A stretch of DNA of 64,000 nt from CAYNWT01 sp964450955. GTDB taxonomy: Bacteria > Planctomycetota > Planctomycetia > Planctomycetales > Planctomycetaceae. A program made the position numbers and the translations under genes. Where the stretch lies: contig CAYVFI010000014.1 in assembly GCA_964450955.1 (NCBI GenBank), forward strand, positions 62,001-126,000, written 5' to 3'. The notes beneath the pieces were generated by a model. That model did no database searches. It was not told the DNA's origin and worked only from the letters and a program-made list of their open reading frames with translations. This document shows, one piece after another, positions 33,162 to 42,495 of the stretch; position 1 is the stretch's first letter; each line of letters opens with the position of its first letter.

Positions 33162-35234
33162 TCAGTCAAACGACAGCTTTGCCGCTGGCACGTTGCCGGC
33201 CAACTGGTTGAACTTCTCCTCAAGCAGTGCGCTAATCTCATCAGTCGTGGTTTCTGCCGCGACCTCGATGTAAACACCTCCGCCCATGTTGGCCAGAGCC
33301 TTCATGAGAGCTCGATCCGCATGATGACCCACGGCCATCGAGTGGATAGTGATGCCGGCTCGCACGGCTTCTCGAGCCTCGTAGATCAGATACCTTTTTT
33401 GAGCTGAGTCACCGCTATTCAAATCGCTTGCGGTGTAGTCGGCAAACCCGTCGCCGTCCCAGTCAAACCATTCGTCAAACTGAATAGAATCCCAATCGGC
33501 CGGCAATCCACTCGGTATACTACTCGGCCTGTTGACCTGACCATCAGTCATGACCAACATCTGCCAACGAGCTCCCGCCCGACCTTCGCCCGTCAGAATT
33601 TCGCGTGCGGCTTTCACTCCGTCACCGATATTCGTACTCGCGCTATAGTGAGCAGCCTGGTGGTGCAACTGGATCGTCTCAATCTGACTGTAGTCGGTCG
33701 TTAGAAACTTCGATCCAAGATCAACATTGGAAATACTGTTTGGTGCGCTAACCTCACTGGATGAGATGCTGTTCAGCTTCTCAGCTGTAGCACCGTAGCC
33801 AACCAGTCCAAGGCTGTCGCCAAACTGCAGATCGGTCAGGAACGAATTAAACTGCGTCATTCCGTCTTTGACTGCCTGGAAAGGATAGGCAGCCACTCTG
33901 AACAAGTCCTCAGAAACAGCGTTACTACGCTTTTGGTGCAACAGGTACATCATCAGAGTTCGATACCCGAAGTCGTAGCGGTAGTCGTAAGTGCTGTTGA
34001 TCCGAAGGCGAGAGCTATACCCGTCGTTCGAATTACTGATCACCCACGAAATGTAGTCTTTCCATTGTTGCTTACTGACCGACTGGGATGGCATCCCTTT
34101 AAAGCTTCCATTGCTGTTTCGGCCTTCCTGCGGGTAAGGCTCGTAGCTACTGTCGGCCGAATCAACCTTCTCAATAACGATCCATGAAGCATCGTTGTTG
34201 TAGATCCCAAGTGAAGCAAGATCTGACGTCCTCGGGCCAACTTTCCAGCCACTGTAGTTCGGAAGGTCCCAAAGCGTGATCCGGTATCCAGGATCAACCC
34301 GGAACGAGTTAATATCCTGGTTAAACCCGGAATAAAAACGTAGATCGTGGACTCCGACACCCAACTTACCTTTGTAGCCGATGTAGTTGTCGAAGTCGTA
34401 GAACCTCACTCCGCCGTCCTGGTCTTCCGATTCCAACTCCAGAAAATCGTAAATTGCGTCAGCTGAAGAACTGACGACATACGTTCCGGCGTAGCTGTTA
34501 ATCTTACCCCAACCGCTTGCAGGAAATTTTCTGGTTCCGGGAGCATTTGAGAAGTACGCATTGGAATCGACCAGTGTATCCCAGGCCTCGTCCAAATCAT
34601 CCTGAACGGAGCCTTTATCCAGCGCCGTGAAGTACGGAAGACTGTCGTAGTTCATTGATCCCGAGTAGTCACAGACAGTCACAAAATCACGTGCCTCAAC
34701 AAAGGCCGCGGCGGTGGATTTCAAAGCCACTGTCTTGTCTCCGAAGACCGGAGCAAACATCAGCTGCAACTTACTGTCTCCGCGGTTCTCGTCAGCACCG
34801 TCCTTGCGGATGTTGACTCGAACTGCGTTGTGAGGCGAACCGCTCCAGTCGATTTCAAACTTCGCTGTGTCTGGGTTCCATGAACGCCGACCAAATTCAA
34901 CGTCAGAATCTTCCAGAAAGAATCCGTTGCGTGAGGCCACTTCCTTGGCCATCGCAGTCGCTCGCGTTCGAGCATACTCGTGTACGTTGCTGGCGTTGCC
35001 TGAATCGGCTGCTTCGCGAATGGCAACGGTAATTTCCTGAGCCGCTGCCAGAGCCGCGCCATCAGCCGAAGACTGCATTCGTGACTTGGTCACATTAATC
35101 AGACCAAGGTCTACCGACATACCGACAAACGTCAAAATCCCGGCGATGAAGAATACGGAAAGAACCAGAATGGCTCCCTTTCGCCTTCCGGACTGCTGAG
35201 AATGCAGTCCCTCCTCTTTGAAAATCTTAAACAC
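33162..35234 (-). CDS. TadG-like pilus protein with a split vWA domain holding a betagamma-crystallin-like insert
   Basis: A 690-residue protein. Residues 18-70 are the TadG N-terminal domain: 'RRKGAILVLSVFFIAGILTFVGMSVDLG' (in parts) with the 'SADGAALAAA' pattern. The vWA fold starts at 'VTVCDYSGSM', whose D189-x-S191-x-S193 forms MIDAS; the remaining MIDAS residues T534 ('STNIGDG') and D564 ('VMTDGQ') come 340 residues later. Between them is a large insert; residues 276-357 look like a two-motif betagamma-crystallin ('FDNYIGYKG', 'FNQDINSFRV', 'ITLWDLPNYSGWKVG', 'IYNNDASWIVIEKV'). D591-W-D593-G-D595-G is a calcium-loop-like motif. It is the last gene after two TadE-like genes. A calcium-stabilised adhesin at the cell surface is inferred. 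Confidence 0.75.
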   Translation of the reverse strand: MFKIFKEEGLHSQQSGRRKGAILVLSVFFIAGILTFVGMSVDLGLINVTKSRMQSSADGAALAAAQEITVAIREAADSGNASNVHEYARTRATAMAKEVASRNGFFLEDSDVEFGRRSWNPDTAKFEIDWSGSPHNAVRVNIRKDGADENRGDSKLQLMFAPVFGDKTVALKSTAAAFVEARDFVTVCDYSGSMNYDSLPYFTALDKGSVQDDLDEAWDTLVDSNAYFSNAPGTRKFPASGWGKINSYAGTYVVSSSADAIYDFLELESEDQDGGVRFYDFDNYIGYKGKLGVGVHDLRFYSGFNQDINSFRVDPGYRITLWDLPNYSGWKVGPRTSDLASLGIYNNDASWIVIEKVDSADSSYEPYPQEGRNSNGSFKGMPSQSVSKQQWKDYISWVISNSNDGYSSRLRINSTYDYRYDFGYRTLMMYLLHQKRSNAVSEDLFRVAAYPFQAVKDGMTQFNSFLTDLQFGDSLGLVGYGATAEKLNSISSSEVSAPNSISNVDLGSKFLTTDYSQIETIQLHHQAAHYSASTNIGDGVKAAREILTGEGRAGARWQMLVMTDGQVNRPSSIPSGLPADWDSIQFDEWFDWDGDGFADYTASDLNSGDSAQKRYLIYEAREAVRAGITIHSMAVGHHADRALMKALANMGGGVYIEVAAETTTDEISALLEEKFNQLAGNVPAAKLSFD

Positions 35235-35298
35235 CCTTAATCCCCCCTTTAAAAGCCCTTGGTAGTCAACTCTGTCGTGTCGATCCCTCTACACTGCA

Positions 35299-35805
35299 TC
35301 AATTTGCAAGCGAAGATCTTGCAGATCGGAACACCGAAACTGCAGCCAACGTCCTGCCCTTCATGTATCTATCAAGTGGAAACAACGTCACATCCGCGTA
35401 CGGAATAACCGCGCGAATGCGGAATAGTTTCAGATGGTTGTCGGACGCAGCCAGATCGAAATTGTCGCCATCCCGATCTCCGTCGGCGGTGTCACCTTCG
35501 TGCCGAATCGAAACCGTAACTTTCGATCCGTTAAAGCCTGCGGCCGAAATAAAGTTCTGAATATCGCGCCTGACTTTTTGATTGGGCGTCTCGTTGGCAC
35601 GCACCCTGTCTCGGAAGTCCATGCTGGCCAAACGCCCGCCCTCACGTACCGCAGAGTGCAGCACGGTTGACGCGCGAGTTGCTATACCCAGCTCAATCGT
35701 GCCCAACACCAAAGTCAGCAGCAGCGGACAGAAGATCGCAAATTCGACCATGGCCGCACCGCGACGTGGTTCGCTGTTGTGCTTTTTTGAATGTAGCTTT
35801 CTCAT
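35299..35805 (-). CDS. TadE-like pseudopilin
   Basis: A 168-residue protein: 'RRGAAMVEFAIFCPLLLTLVLGTIELG' (in parts) gives the TadE signature, a basic stretch then a prepilin-like hydrophobic helix with E at position +5 of 'AMVEFAI'. The C-terminal part has a Gly/Asp-rich loop ('DTADGDRDGDNFD') that could bind calcium. In Tad systems, TadE is a minor pseudopilin cleaved by TadV. ATG codons at 35808 and 35805 both follow AAGGGG; 35805 has the better spacing. Second gene of the TadE-TadE-TadG cluster. No TadA/B/C, CpaF or Flp gene is in the window. Confidence 0.82.
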   Translation of the reverse strand: MRKLHSKKHNSEPRRGAAMVEFAIFCPLLLTLVLGTIELGIATRASTVLHSAVREGGRLASMDFRDRVRANETPNQKVRRDIQNFISAAGFNGSKVTVSIRHEGDTADGDRDGDNFDLAASDNHLKLFRIRAVIPYADVTLFPLDRYMKGRTLAAVSVFRSARSSLAN

Positions 35806-35838
35806 CATTCGCCCCTTCAAATCTGACTGCTGATTTGC

Positions 35839-36336
35839 CTATTCGTGACGCAAGACAGACATGCCGGAAATATTGAGTCCACGAACCCACTTCGGACCCG
35901 CGGGACCCCAAATCGAGATGTTGTCGTAGGGTACTGACACCCTCACGATGAAGATTTGCCGTGGCTCTGCCGTTGATAAATCGATCTCACCAAGACTGTC
36001 GTAATCGATGTTGTTCGGATCCACATTCGGATCGTCAAACGTGCTCCCGTCCAGAACCTCGACTTTGAACTTGCTTGTCGGGTTCAGCAGCCCACCCAGA
36101 ATCTCGTTCGCTCGCGCTTTGACATCAGCTGTTGTCGAGTTGTCACCGACACCAGAACGGGCAGCAGTCTTGGCGGCTCCATTCAGAACGTGAATGGTCA
36201 TGAACACATGGCCGAACTCAATAAACGCGAACACAAGCAGGAAAAACACTGGCAGCACAATGGCCAGTTCAACAAGCGTAGCGCCAGAACGTCGTTCTCT
36301 GGTGCCGTCTGTCCCGCTGGTTTTTCGATGAATCAT
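35839..36336 (-). CDS. TadE-like pseudopilin
   Basis: A 165-residue protein: 'RRSGATLVELAIVLPVFFLLVFAFIEFG' (in parts) is the TadE signature helix with the conserved Glu after 'TLV', followed by 'NGAAKTAARSG' and a beta-rich tail. 'DDPNVDPNNIDYDSLG' is Asp/Asn-rich. It opens the three-gene tad-like unit, 33 bases before the next gene. The ATG at 36336 places the helix about 28 residues from the start, as usual. Confidence 0.85.
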   Translation of the reverse strand: MIHRKTSGTDGTRERRSGATLVELAIVLPVFFLLVFAFIEFGHVFMTIHVLNGAAKTAARSGVGDNSTTADVKARANEILGGLLNPTSKFKVEVLDGSTFDDPNVDPNNIDYDSLGEIDLSTAEPRQIFIVRVSVPYDNISIWGPAGPKWVRGLNISGMSVLRHE

Positions 36337-36706
36337 CGTGGCCGTCTCGGATGTGAACGTAAAAATGGAAAAACAAGGCAATCCACGCCATCAAACAAAC
36401 TTAGGTTCGGTTTCCGCGTGTCGATTGCACTCATTGACAATTTTTCCGGACTACCGGACTCACCGGACCCAGACTCTGCGGAAATGCCACCTCCAGGCCA
36501 TGCATATCCGTCACAACCCGTATAGCCTGGCCCAACTCATACGGACACGCGACCTGCCGCAACACCCCACTCCCACCCACCGGATGCAGTCTCTTAAGCA
36601 CACGGGATTCCGTGATCCTGTCTGTGAAGCTAACGGCATATTCGTCCCGATACCTACCTCCGGCGGGACCACTACGCCCGCACCCCTAAGCCGACCCGGA
36701 CAAATT
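36337..36706. other. Divergent intergenic region between tadE-like and histidine kinase genes
   Basis: 370 bases. A TTGACA lies at 36434-36439 on the plus strand, but no matching -10 box is seen at 16-18 bp. Translation of this region in the kinase frame is possible but shows no domain, so the kinase start was placed at 36707. Confidence 0.45.
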
Positions 36707-37480
36707 ATGAGCACTGACCCACAGCCGTCACCCGAAGAACTCCTCGCGCAAATCGAGCTGCTGAACCAGCAGTTGCTGCAGGCTCAGAAGTTGAGTTCTG
36801 TCGGTGCCATCGCGTCCTCCATCACGCATGAGTTCAACAACATTCTCACGACGGTCATCAACTACGCTAAAATGGGGCTGCGGCGTACAGACGATGAGAC
36901 CCGCGAAAAGGCGTTCAACAAAATCCTCGCCGCCGGCCAACGCGCGTCAAAAATCACAACCGGCATGTTGTCGTACGCTCGCAAGGGTGCCGATCGCTAC
37001 GAACCCAACGATCTGCGGATCCTTGTCGAAGACGTGATGGTCCTGGTCGAGAAGGATCTGCAGAAGTACCGCCTGGGTGTCGACCTGAATATCGAAGAGG
37101 GCGTTTTGGCCACGGTCAACGCGAGTCAGATTCAGCAAATTCTGATGAACCTGATCGTCAACGCGCGGCAGGCCATGAAGGAAGGCGGACGTCTGGCGAT
37201 CGCGGTCCGCAAGAACCCGACCGATGGGTGGGGTGAGATTCAGGTCCGCGACACCGGCTGTGGAATTCCACAGGAACAGCTGCCGAAGATCTTCGATCCG
37301 TTCTTTACCACGAAGACCGCTGACGAAAACGGTCAGGGCGGAACAGGCATCGGCCTGGACATGTGCCGCCGCATTATCGAAGCCCACAAGGGCCGAATCC
37401 GCGTCGAAAGCACCGTGGGCAAAGGCACCAGTTTCACTCTGAAACTACCGTTGGCGTCTGTGGTTCCCAACGCCGCGTAA
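36707..37480 (+). CDS. Soluble sensor histidine kinase without sensor domain
   Basis: A 257-residue kinase. A short coiled coil (8-30) leads to the H box 'SSITHEFNNILTTVINYA' with H41 as phosphoacceptor, then 'NLIVNARQAM' (N box), 'VRDTGCGIP' (G1), 'FDPFFTTK' (F) and 'GTGIGLDMCRRII' (G2). The H box with 'HEFNN' is that of NtrB/PAS-type kinases of the HisKA class. There is no transmembrane or PAS domain, so it probably senses through a partner. No response regulator is adjacent. It is divergent from the tad-like genes, which makes regulation of those genes possible but unproven. Confidence 0.88.
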   Translation: MSTDPQPSPEELLAQIELLNQQLLQAQKLSSVGAIASSITHEFNNILTTVINYAKMGLRRTDDETREKAFNKILAAGQRASKITTGMLSYARKGADRYEPNDLRILVEDVMVLVEKDLQKYRLGVDLNIEEGVLATVNASQIQQILMNLIVNARQAMKEGGRLAIAVRKNPTDGWGEIQVRDTGCGIPQEQLPKIFDPFFTTKTADENGQGGTGIGLDMCRRIIEAHKGRIRVESTVGKGTSFTLKLPLASVVPNAA

Positions 37481-37900
37481 CTTCGTCCATAGATCGGCCG
37501 GCCGGTGAAAAGGATCCGTACCCATCGAATCCTCGCAGAACCCGGCCATCGACTAACGTCCCGGAACGCACGGAACGCGACCTTCCGCGTTCGGTAGGTG
37601 CAACCCTTTGGCCGCGCGAGCGCCCAAAGCGCGAATTGCCGCGCGCGATCCGCCATCACCCGAGTGTGGATCTACGCCTGCCGAACCAGGCAGCGCCTGG
37701 TCTTCCGCCCGACGGCGACCAGAGCGTCAACATCGGTTGGGTCGCTGCAGGCTAAGACCTGGCAGGCTCATGACCGCGGATTATCGCCGCATTTGACCTG
37801 GCTGTGGAGCCACCAGACAATGCAGCCACGCCGTTGATCGTCGCTCAATCTTCTTCGCGACTCCAAACACGTGCGACACGTAACTGTGGAGAGAACCGTC
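37481..37900. other. Gene-free stretch before the second sulfatase
   Basis: 420 bases, GC-rich, with short inverted repeats such as GAACGCG...CGCGTTC near 37575-37595. None has a T run or a clear role. Confidence 0.4.
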
Positions 37901-39820
37901 TTGCGTCAACTGCCTTCCTCAAATGCGACACGCATTGCTTCTACCAGTCTGTTGCTTTTTGCAGTCATCGTTCTGCATCAGCGACCCGCCGTTGCCCTCA
38001 TGGACAAGCCGAACATCGTCTACATCATGGCTGACGAACTTGGCTACTACGAGTTGTCCCACATGGGCAATCCGCACATCAAAACACCCAACATCGACCG
38101 CATGGCCGCAACCGGAATGCGGTTCACTCAGGGTCTCGCCGGTTCTTCAGTCTGCGCACCGACGCGTTGTGTGTTAATGACGGGCAAACACAGTGGGCAC
38201 ACCTCCGTGCGTGTTAACGGTGGAGGAACCCCGCTGCGAAGCGACGAGCCGACTATCGCCAGCATGCTGAAAGAACAGGGCTATGCGACCGGTGGCTTTG
38301 GTAAGTGGGGCTGCGGCGGACGCGGTTCGACCGGTGTGCCTGAAAAACATGGGTTCGATGAATTCGTCGGCTACTACGACCAGGTCCACGCTCACAGCTA
38401 CTACCCGAAGTACATTGTTCGCAATAGTGAAGAATTGCCACTGAAGGGCAACAAGGGCATGAGCACCGGCGAGACGTATTCGCACTACGTCATCGTCGAA
38501 CACGGCATGAATTTCATCCGCCGCAACAAAGACAAACCCTTCTTCTGCTACCTGCCAATCACACCGCCGCACGGATTGTTTGACATCCCGGACAACGATC
38601 CCGCATGGGCGATGTACAAAGACAAGGACTGGCCCGAACAGGCAAAACGATACGCGGCGATGGTCACGATGGTGGACCGACAGGTCGGCGACGTGTTCAA
38701 ACTGTTGGAAGAACTTCGGCTCGAAACAAACACAATGGTCGTGTTCTGTGGAGACAACGGCGGCAATGATTACTTCGTCACGAAGGAACACAAACGCGGT
38801 TTCTTTGGCGCCAACAAACATCCGCAAACAGGTGTCGAATTTCGCGGGCGCAAGGGAACGCTGTACGAAGGCGGACTACGAATTCCGATGATCGCCAAAT
38901 GGCCCGGTCGCATCGCGGAAGGCAAAGTCAGCGATCACTTGTGGTACTTCCCGGACGTGCTGCCGACCATCGCCGAAATCACCGGTGCCAGGCCGCCCGC
39001 AGATATCGACGGGATCTCGATTGTGCCGGAACTGTTTGGAACCGCAGCGGCAGGTCGCCAACAGCAAAAGCACCAGTACCTTTACTGGGAACTCGGCAGC
39101 AAGACAGCCGTGCGTTGGAATAACTGGAAAGCCGTTCGCCCCGGCGCGAAAGCTGACTGGGAACTCTACGACTTAACCAATGACATTAGCGAAGCCAACA
39201 ATGTCGCGGCCTCCGAACCGAAGGTTCTGGCCACCATCAAAGGCTTCGCCGAAGCGGCTCATGTGGATGCCGTGGAGGGAACCTTTCACGACCGAGCGAT
39301 CCACGAACGCGACCGTCAGGCCAAGTTTGGCGACTTCCCTCAACCTCAACGTCGGCGACGAGGCAAAAACACGAAGCTGCCGCAAAAGGGGCTAATACCA
39401 ACAAAAGACCTCAAAATCGCGCGCGTCAGCAGCCAGGCTAACGGAAATGACCGAAGCGGCGCCAGCATGATTGACGGTGATTCACGTACTCATTGGCATA
39501 CACAGTTCAATCCTCGAATAAAGAAGCATCCGCACGAAGTCGTCATCGATCTGGGGCAGGTCCGCACAGTCAAAGGCGTTCGATACATGAGCCGGCAGGA
39601 CGGCGGCTGGAACGGAGCACTCGCGAAGTGCGAATTCGCCGTCGGTGACTCTGCAGAGACCTTCCCCACCAAAATCAACCCAGTCCGATTCACGAAAACA
39701 AGAGAACCGCAGGAAGCCCGGTTCGACGGAACGGGCCGCTACCTGCACCTGCGAATCCTAAGCGAAGTCAACAATGGCCCGTGGGCCTCGATTGCAGAAC
39801 TTGGTGTCATCGGCCAGTAA
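37901..39820 (+). CDS. Exported sulfatase with C-terminal discoidin-like (F5/8 type C) domain
   Basis: A 639-residue type I sulfatase. The activation motif is C85-A-P-T-R89 ('SSVCAPTRCVLMTG'). The first metal pair reads D45-E46 ('MADELGYYEL') rather than the usual Asp-Asp. 'GGFGKWGCGG', 'VFCGDNGGND' and 'GRKGTLYEGGLRIPMIAKWPG' (in parts) are the other sulfatase blocks. After a basic linker ('PQPQRRRRGK'), residues 525-639 resemble an F5/8 type C carbohydrate-binding domain ('ASMIDGDSRTHWHTQF', 'VIDLGQVRTVKGVRYMSRQDG', 'YLHLRILSEVN'). TTG at 37901 with GGAGAG upstream is preferred; GTG at 37871 or 37886 is possible. Confidence 0.88.
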   Translation: MRQLPSSNATRIASTSLLLFAVIVLHQRPAVALMDKPNIVYIMADELGYYELSHMGNPHIKTPNIDRMAATGMRFTQGLAGSSVCAPTRCVLMTGKHSGHTSVRVNGGGTPLRSDEPTIASMLKEQGYATGGFGKWGCGGRGSTGVPEKHGFDEFVGYYDQVHAHSYYPKYIVRNSEELPLKGNKGMSTGETYSHYVIVEHGMNFIRRNKDKPFFCYLPITPPHGLFDIPDNDPAWAMYKDKDWPEQAKRYAAMVTMVDRQVGDVFKLLEELRLETNTMVVFCGDNGGNDYFVTKEHKRGFFGANKHPQTGVEFRGRKGTLYEGGLRIPMIAKWPGRIAEGKVSDHLWYFPDVLPTIAEITGARPPADIDGISIVPELFGTAAAGRQQQKHQYLYWELGSKTAVRWNNWKAVRPGAKADWELYDLTNDISEANNVAASEPKVLATIKGFAEAAHVDAVEGTFHDRAIHERDRQAKFGDFPQPQRRRRGKNTKLPQKGLIPTKDLKIARVSSQANGNDRSGASMIDGDSRTHWHTQFNPRIKKHPHEVVIDLGQVRTVKGVRYMSRQDGGWNGALAKCEFAVGDSAETFPTKINPVRFTKTREPQEARFDGTGRYLHLRILSEVNNGPWASIAELGVIGQ

Positions 39821-39888
39821 CCCGTATACTGGTCCGCACGAGAACCAACCGACAGACCCGAATCTCCTCAGCACTAGATCTACCCAGA

Positions 39889-41622
39889 ATGCTCGCCGGC
39901 CCGATTTTCAACCGTGAACTCATCACGGCCCCACGAAAAACCAGCCACTTCCTCCTCCGCGCCGGATACGTCGCCGCGTTGTTCGTGCTTATGTACACAA
40001 CGCGCCAAACGACTATCGGCTTCCAGGAAGTCCGCAACATCGGAGACATCGCGCGCTTCGGCGGGCTGGTGTTCCAGGTGTTCTCACTGGTTCAACTTTC
40101 CCTGGTCATGTTCTTCGCGCTACTGTTAACCGCGGGCAACATCGCGCAGGAGAAAGACCGCCGCACGCTCATCCTGCTACTCATGACCGACCTGCGCAGC
40201 CGAGAAATGGTTCTCGGAAAACTGGGCGCGAGTCTTTTGATTGTGTTTGTCCTTATCGCAGCATCCGCGCCCGTTATGTGCTTCCTGTACATGCTGGGCG
40301 GCATTTCCACAGATCAAATTATCTGGTCGCTGGCGATATGTTCGGCCACCGCCATCGCTGCTGGTTCGTGGGGTGCGTTAGTTGCGTTTTGGCGAGATAA
40401 AACCTTTCAGACTCTGGCCATCAGTGTTTTGGGAATCGTCGCCTTTCTGGTTCTGCTTGAAGGTGCCGCAGCTTTGATGGGTGATGGCAGTATTGCTCAA
40501 ACCATCGCCGGCGCCCTGAACCCGTATCGCGCGATGTCGGCAGTATTGAACCCGCTTGCCAATGTTGAATCCGGTGTCGCAACAGTCTCAGCCGTTGTGC
40601 CGGTCGTGTCGCTGCTGGCGTTTGCGTTGGGGATGAGCCTGTTCACAATCGGTCGCCTAAGAACATGGAACCCATCGCAGTTGGTCTACCAGCGTGTCGA
40701 TGAAGACGATGACGCCGCAACAGAAAGCCGCGTCAAACACCGCAGCATCTGGACCAACCCGGTCATCTGGCGAGAAATCTGCACCCGCGCGTATGGGCGG
40801 AAGATTGTGTTCATCAAACTGGCCTACGTCGCCATCGCCGCTCTTGTGACGTGGTACCTGGCCACCAGCGCGGATGACGGGTCGTTGGTGCTGGGCATGG
40901 TGTCGCGTTCCGGCTTCGCCTTCGTGGCACTCACCGTAATCAGCCTTCTACTCATCAACGCGCAGGCAGTGACATCGCTCACCAGCGAACGTGACGGCCA
41001 GACGCTGGAACTGCTACTGGCCACAGACATCAGCGCCAAAGAGTTCATCCTTGGCAAAATAGGCGGCGCGCTTTGGAACTCGAAAGAACTTATCCTGGTT
41101 CCGTTCGCCATGCTGGGTTACCTCATGTATTCGGGGAACCTGGGCATCACGACCGAAAACATGATTTACCTCATCATCGGTTACACAGCGCTGGTCGTGT
41201 TTTCAGCGATGCTGGGACTGCACTCAGGACTCAGCTACGAGAACTCACGGTCATCCATTGCCAACAGCCTGGGCACAATCTTTTTCTTGTTCATCGGCAT
41301 CTTCATTTTCATGATCCTGTTGGTCGAAGCCCGATCGTCATTCGCGATCCAGTTCCAAAGCTTTCTGATTTTCATCATCGTCGGCAGCATGGGACTGTAC
41401 GGTTCTCTAACAAATAAGAACCCATCCAACGCTCTGACTCTGGCCGCGGCACTGCTGCCATTCCTGACGTTTTACGCGATCACGGAATTCTTACTGGAAG
41501 GATCCCTGGGGGTTTGCATGTGGATCACAGTCGCCTACGGCTTTGCCACCATCGCCATGCTTGTCCCCGCCGTCAGCGACTTCGACGTCGCACTCGGCCG
41601 AACAACGTCGGACAACGGCTAG
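39889..41622 (+). CDS. ABC-2 type transporter permease
   Basis: A 577-residue membrane protein with about twelve hydrophobic segments in two similar halves. Each half carries 'EKDRRTLILLLMTDLRSREMVLGK' or 'ERDGQTLELLLATDISAKEFILGK' (in parts), the 'E-x-x-x-x-T-L-x-L-L-L-x-T' cytoplasmic coupling motif of ABC-2 permeases such as the gliding or Na+ export families. The two matching halves suggest an internal duplication. No ATPase gene is next to it, so the partner must be encoded elsewhere. Confidence 0.82.
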   Translation: MLAGPIFNRELITAPRKTSHFLLRAGYVAALFVLMYTTRQTTIGFQEVRNIGDIARFGGLVFQVFSLVQLSLVMFFALLLTAGNIAQEKDRRTLILLLMTDLRSREMVLGKLGASLLIVFVLIAASAPVMCFLYMLGGISTDQIIWSLAICSATAIAAGSWGALVAFWRDKTFQTLAISVLGIVAFLVLLEGAAALMGDGSIAQTIAGALNPYRAMSAVLNPLANVESGVATVSAVVPVVSLLAFALGMSLFTIGRLRTWNPSQLVYQRVDEDDDAATESRVKHRSIWTNPVIWREICTRAYGRKIVFIKLAYVAIAALVTWYLATSADDGSLVLGMVSRSGFAFVALTVISLLLINAQAVTSLTSERDGQTLELLLATDISAKEFILGKIGGALWNSKELILVPFAMLGYLMYSGNLGITTENMIYLIIGYTALVVFSAMLGLHSGLSYENSRSSIANSLGTIFFLFIGIFIFMILLVEARSSFAIQFQSFLIFIIVGSMGLYGSLTNKNPSNALTLAAALLPFLTFYAITEFLLEGSLGVCMWITVAYGFATIAMLVPAVSDFDVALGRTTSDNG

Positions 41623-41697
41623 TCCCCAGCCAGTGAACCGTCAGTCCGCTCTCCTGCTGCCAGCGGAGAAGTTCGCGACCGCGGGAGAGCAAGATTC

Positions 41698-42495
41698 ATG
41701 TCTCAAACCAGCACCACCGCCCAACCAACTTACTTTGATTTCAACGGCCACCGCTTCCCGGTCGCCCGCCCGCACACCTTCGGTCTCGTGATCACCGGGC
41801 CCGCCAAAGACAATAGTGGCGAAGTCGGTGAATGCGCCAGCACTGACTACCTCCACGACATTCTGCTTGCACCTGAGAACCGCGAAGAGTTCCTCAACCT
41901 CATCGAAACCGAATACCTGGTCGTCTGCAAGAACCTCCAAACCGACGCTCCCACCTACCGCCGAGTTCGCGGCAAGTCGAGCCACGGAAAGCTTAGCCAG
42001 GCAGAGTACTTTCATCACGATGGGTGCAGTTGCCCCACAAAGCCACGCGTTGTCGAAATCCGACTCCCGCACCAACAGATCTCTCGCAACATTCACACCG
42101 CGACAGCCAGGTTCCCGCAAGTCATGCAGGCAATGCTGACCGCACTCCCCGACCGCTTTCGCGCAGACACTGAGATAGCCGACTACCAGACTCAGTTTTT
42201 CGGCGACGAATCCGAGTTCCCACCAGTCGAGACCTGGGACAAAATCCAAGGCCGCGTCATCCGTCTGGTTCGCCGCGAGATGGACGCCGAATCCTGCCGA
42301 GCCTACTACCGCGACGTCGACAAACTGTCTGACGCCTATGTGCTACCCTGGGAGATGGGGGAGAGCCGCCTGATGGTCAACAATGCCGCGGACCTCACCA
42401 AGACCACGCAACACCGCCGGGCGTATCAAAAAATGCGAACCGCCAACGAACAAAACGGAAGCCTGGTAAAACGCTGGACCGCCGAAGAAGCTTAA
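41698..42495 (+). CDS. Hypothetical protein, possibly a 2-oxoglutarate/Fe(II) oxygenase-like fold
   Basis: A 265-residue soluble protein that I do not firmly recognise. 'AEYFHHDGCSCP' (near residue 105) could provide the H-x-D of a Fe(II)/2OG dioxygenase, and 'SRLMVNNAADLTKTTQHRRAYQK' (in parts, near 225-250) resembles the distal 'DN...LH.R' strand of TauD/clavaminate-synthase-like enzymes. The remaining segments give no support either way. It lies 75 bases after the ABC permease on the same strand and is convergent with the next gene, which overlaps its last codons by 4 bases. Confidence 0.5.
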   Translation: MSQTSTTAQPTYFDFNGHRFPVARPHTFGLVITGPAKDNSGEVGECASTDYLHDILLAPENREEFLNLIETEYLVVCKNLQTDAPTYRRVRGKSSHGKLSQAEYFHHDGCSCPTKPRVVEIRLPHQQISRNIHTATARFPQVMQAMLTALPDRFRADTEIADYQTQFFGDESEFPPVETWDKIQGRVIRLVRREMDAESCRAYYRDVDKLSDAYVLPWEMGESRLMVNNAADLTKTTQHRRAYQKMRTANEQNGSLVKRWTAEEA

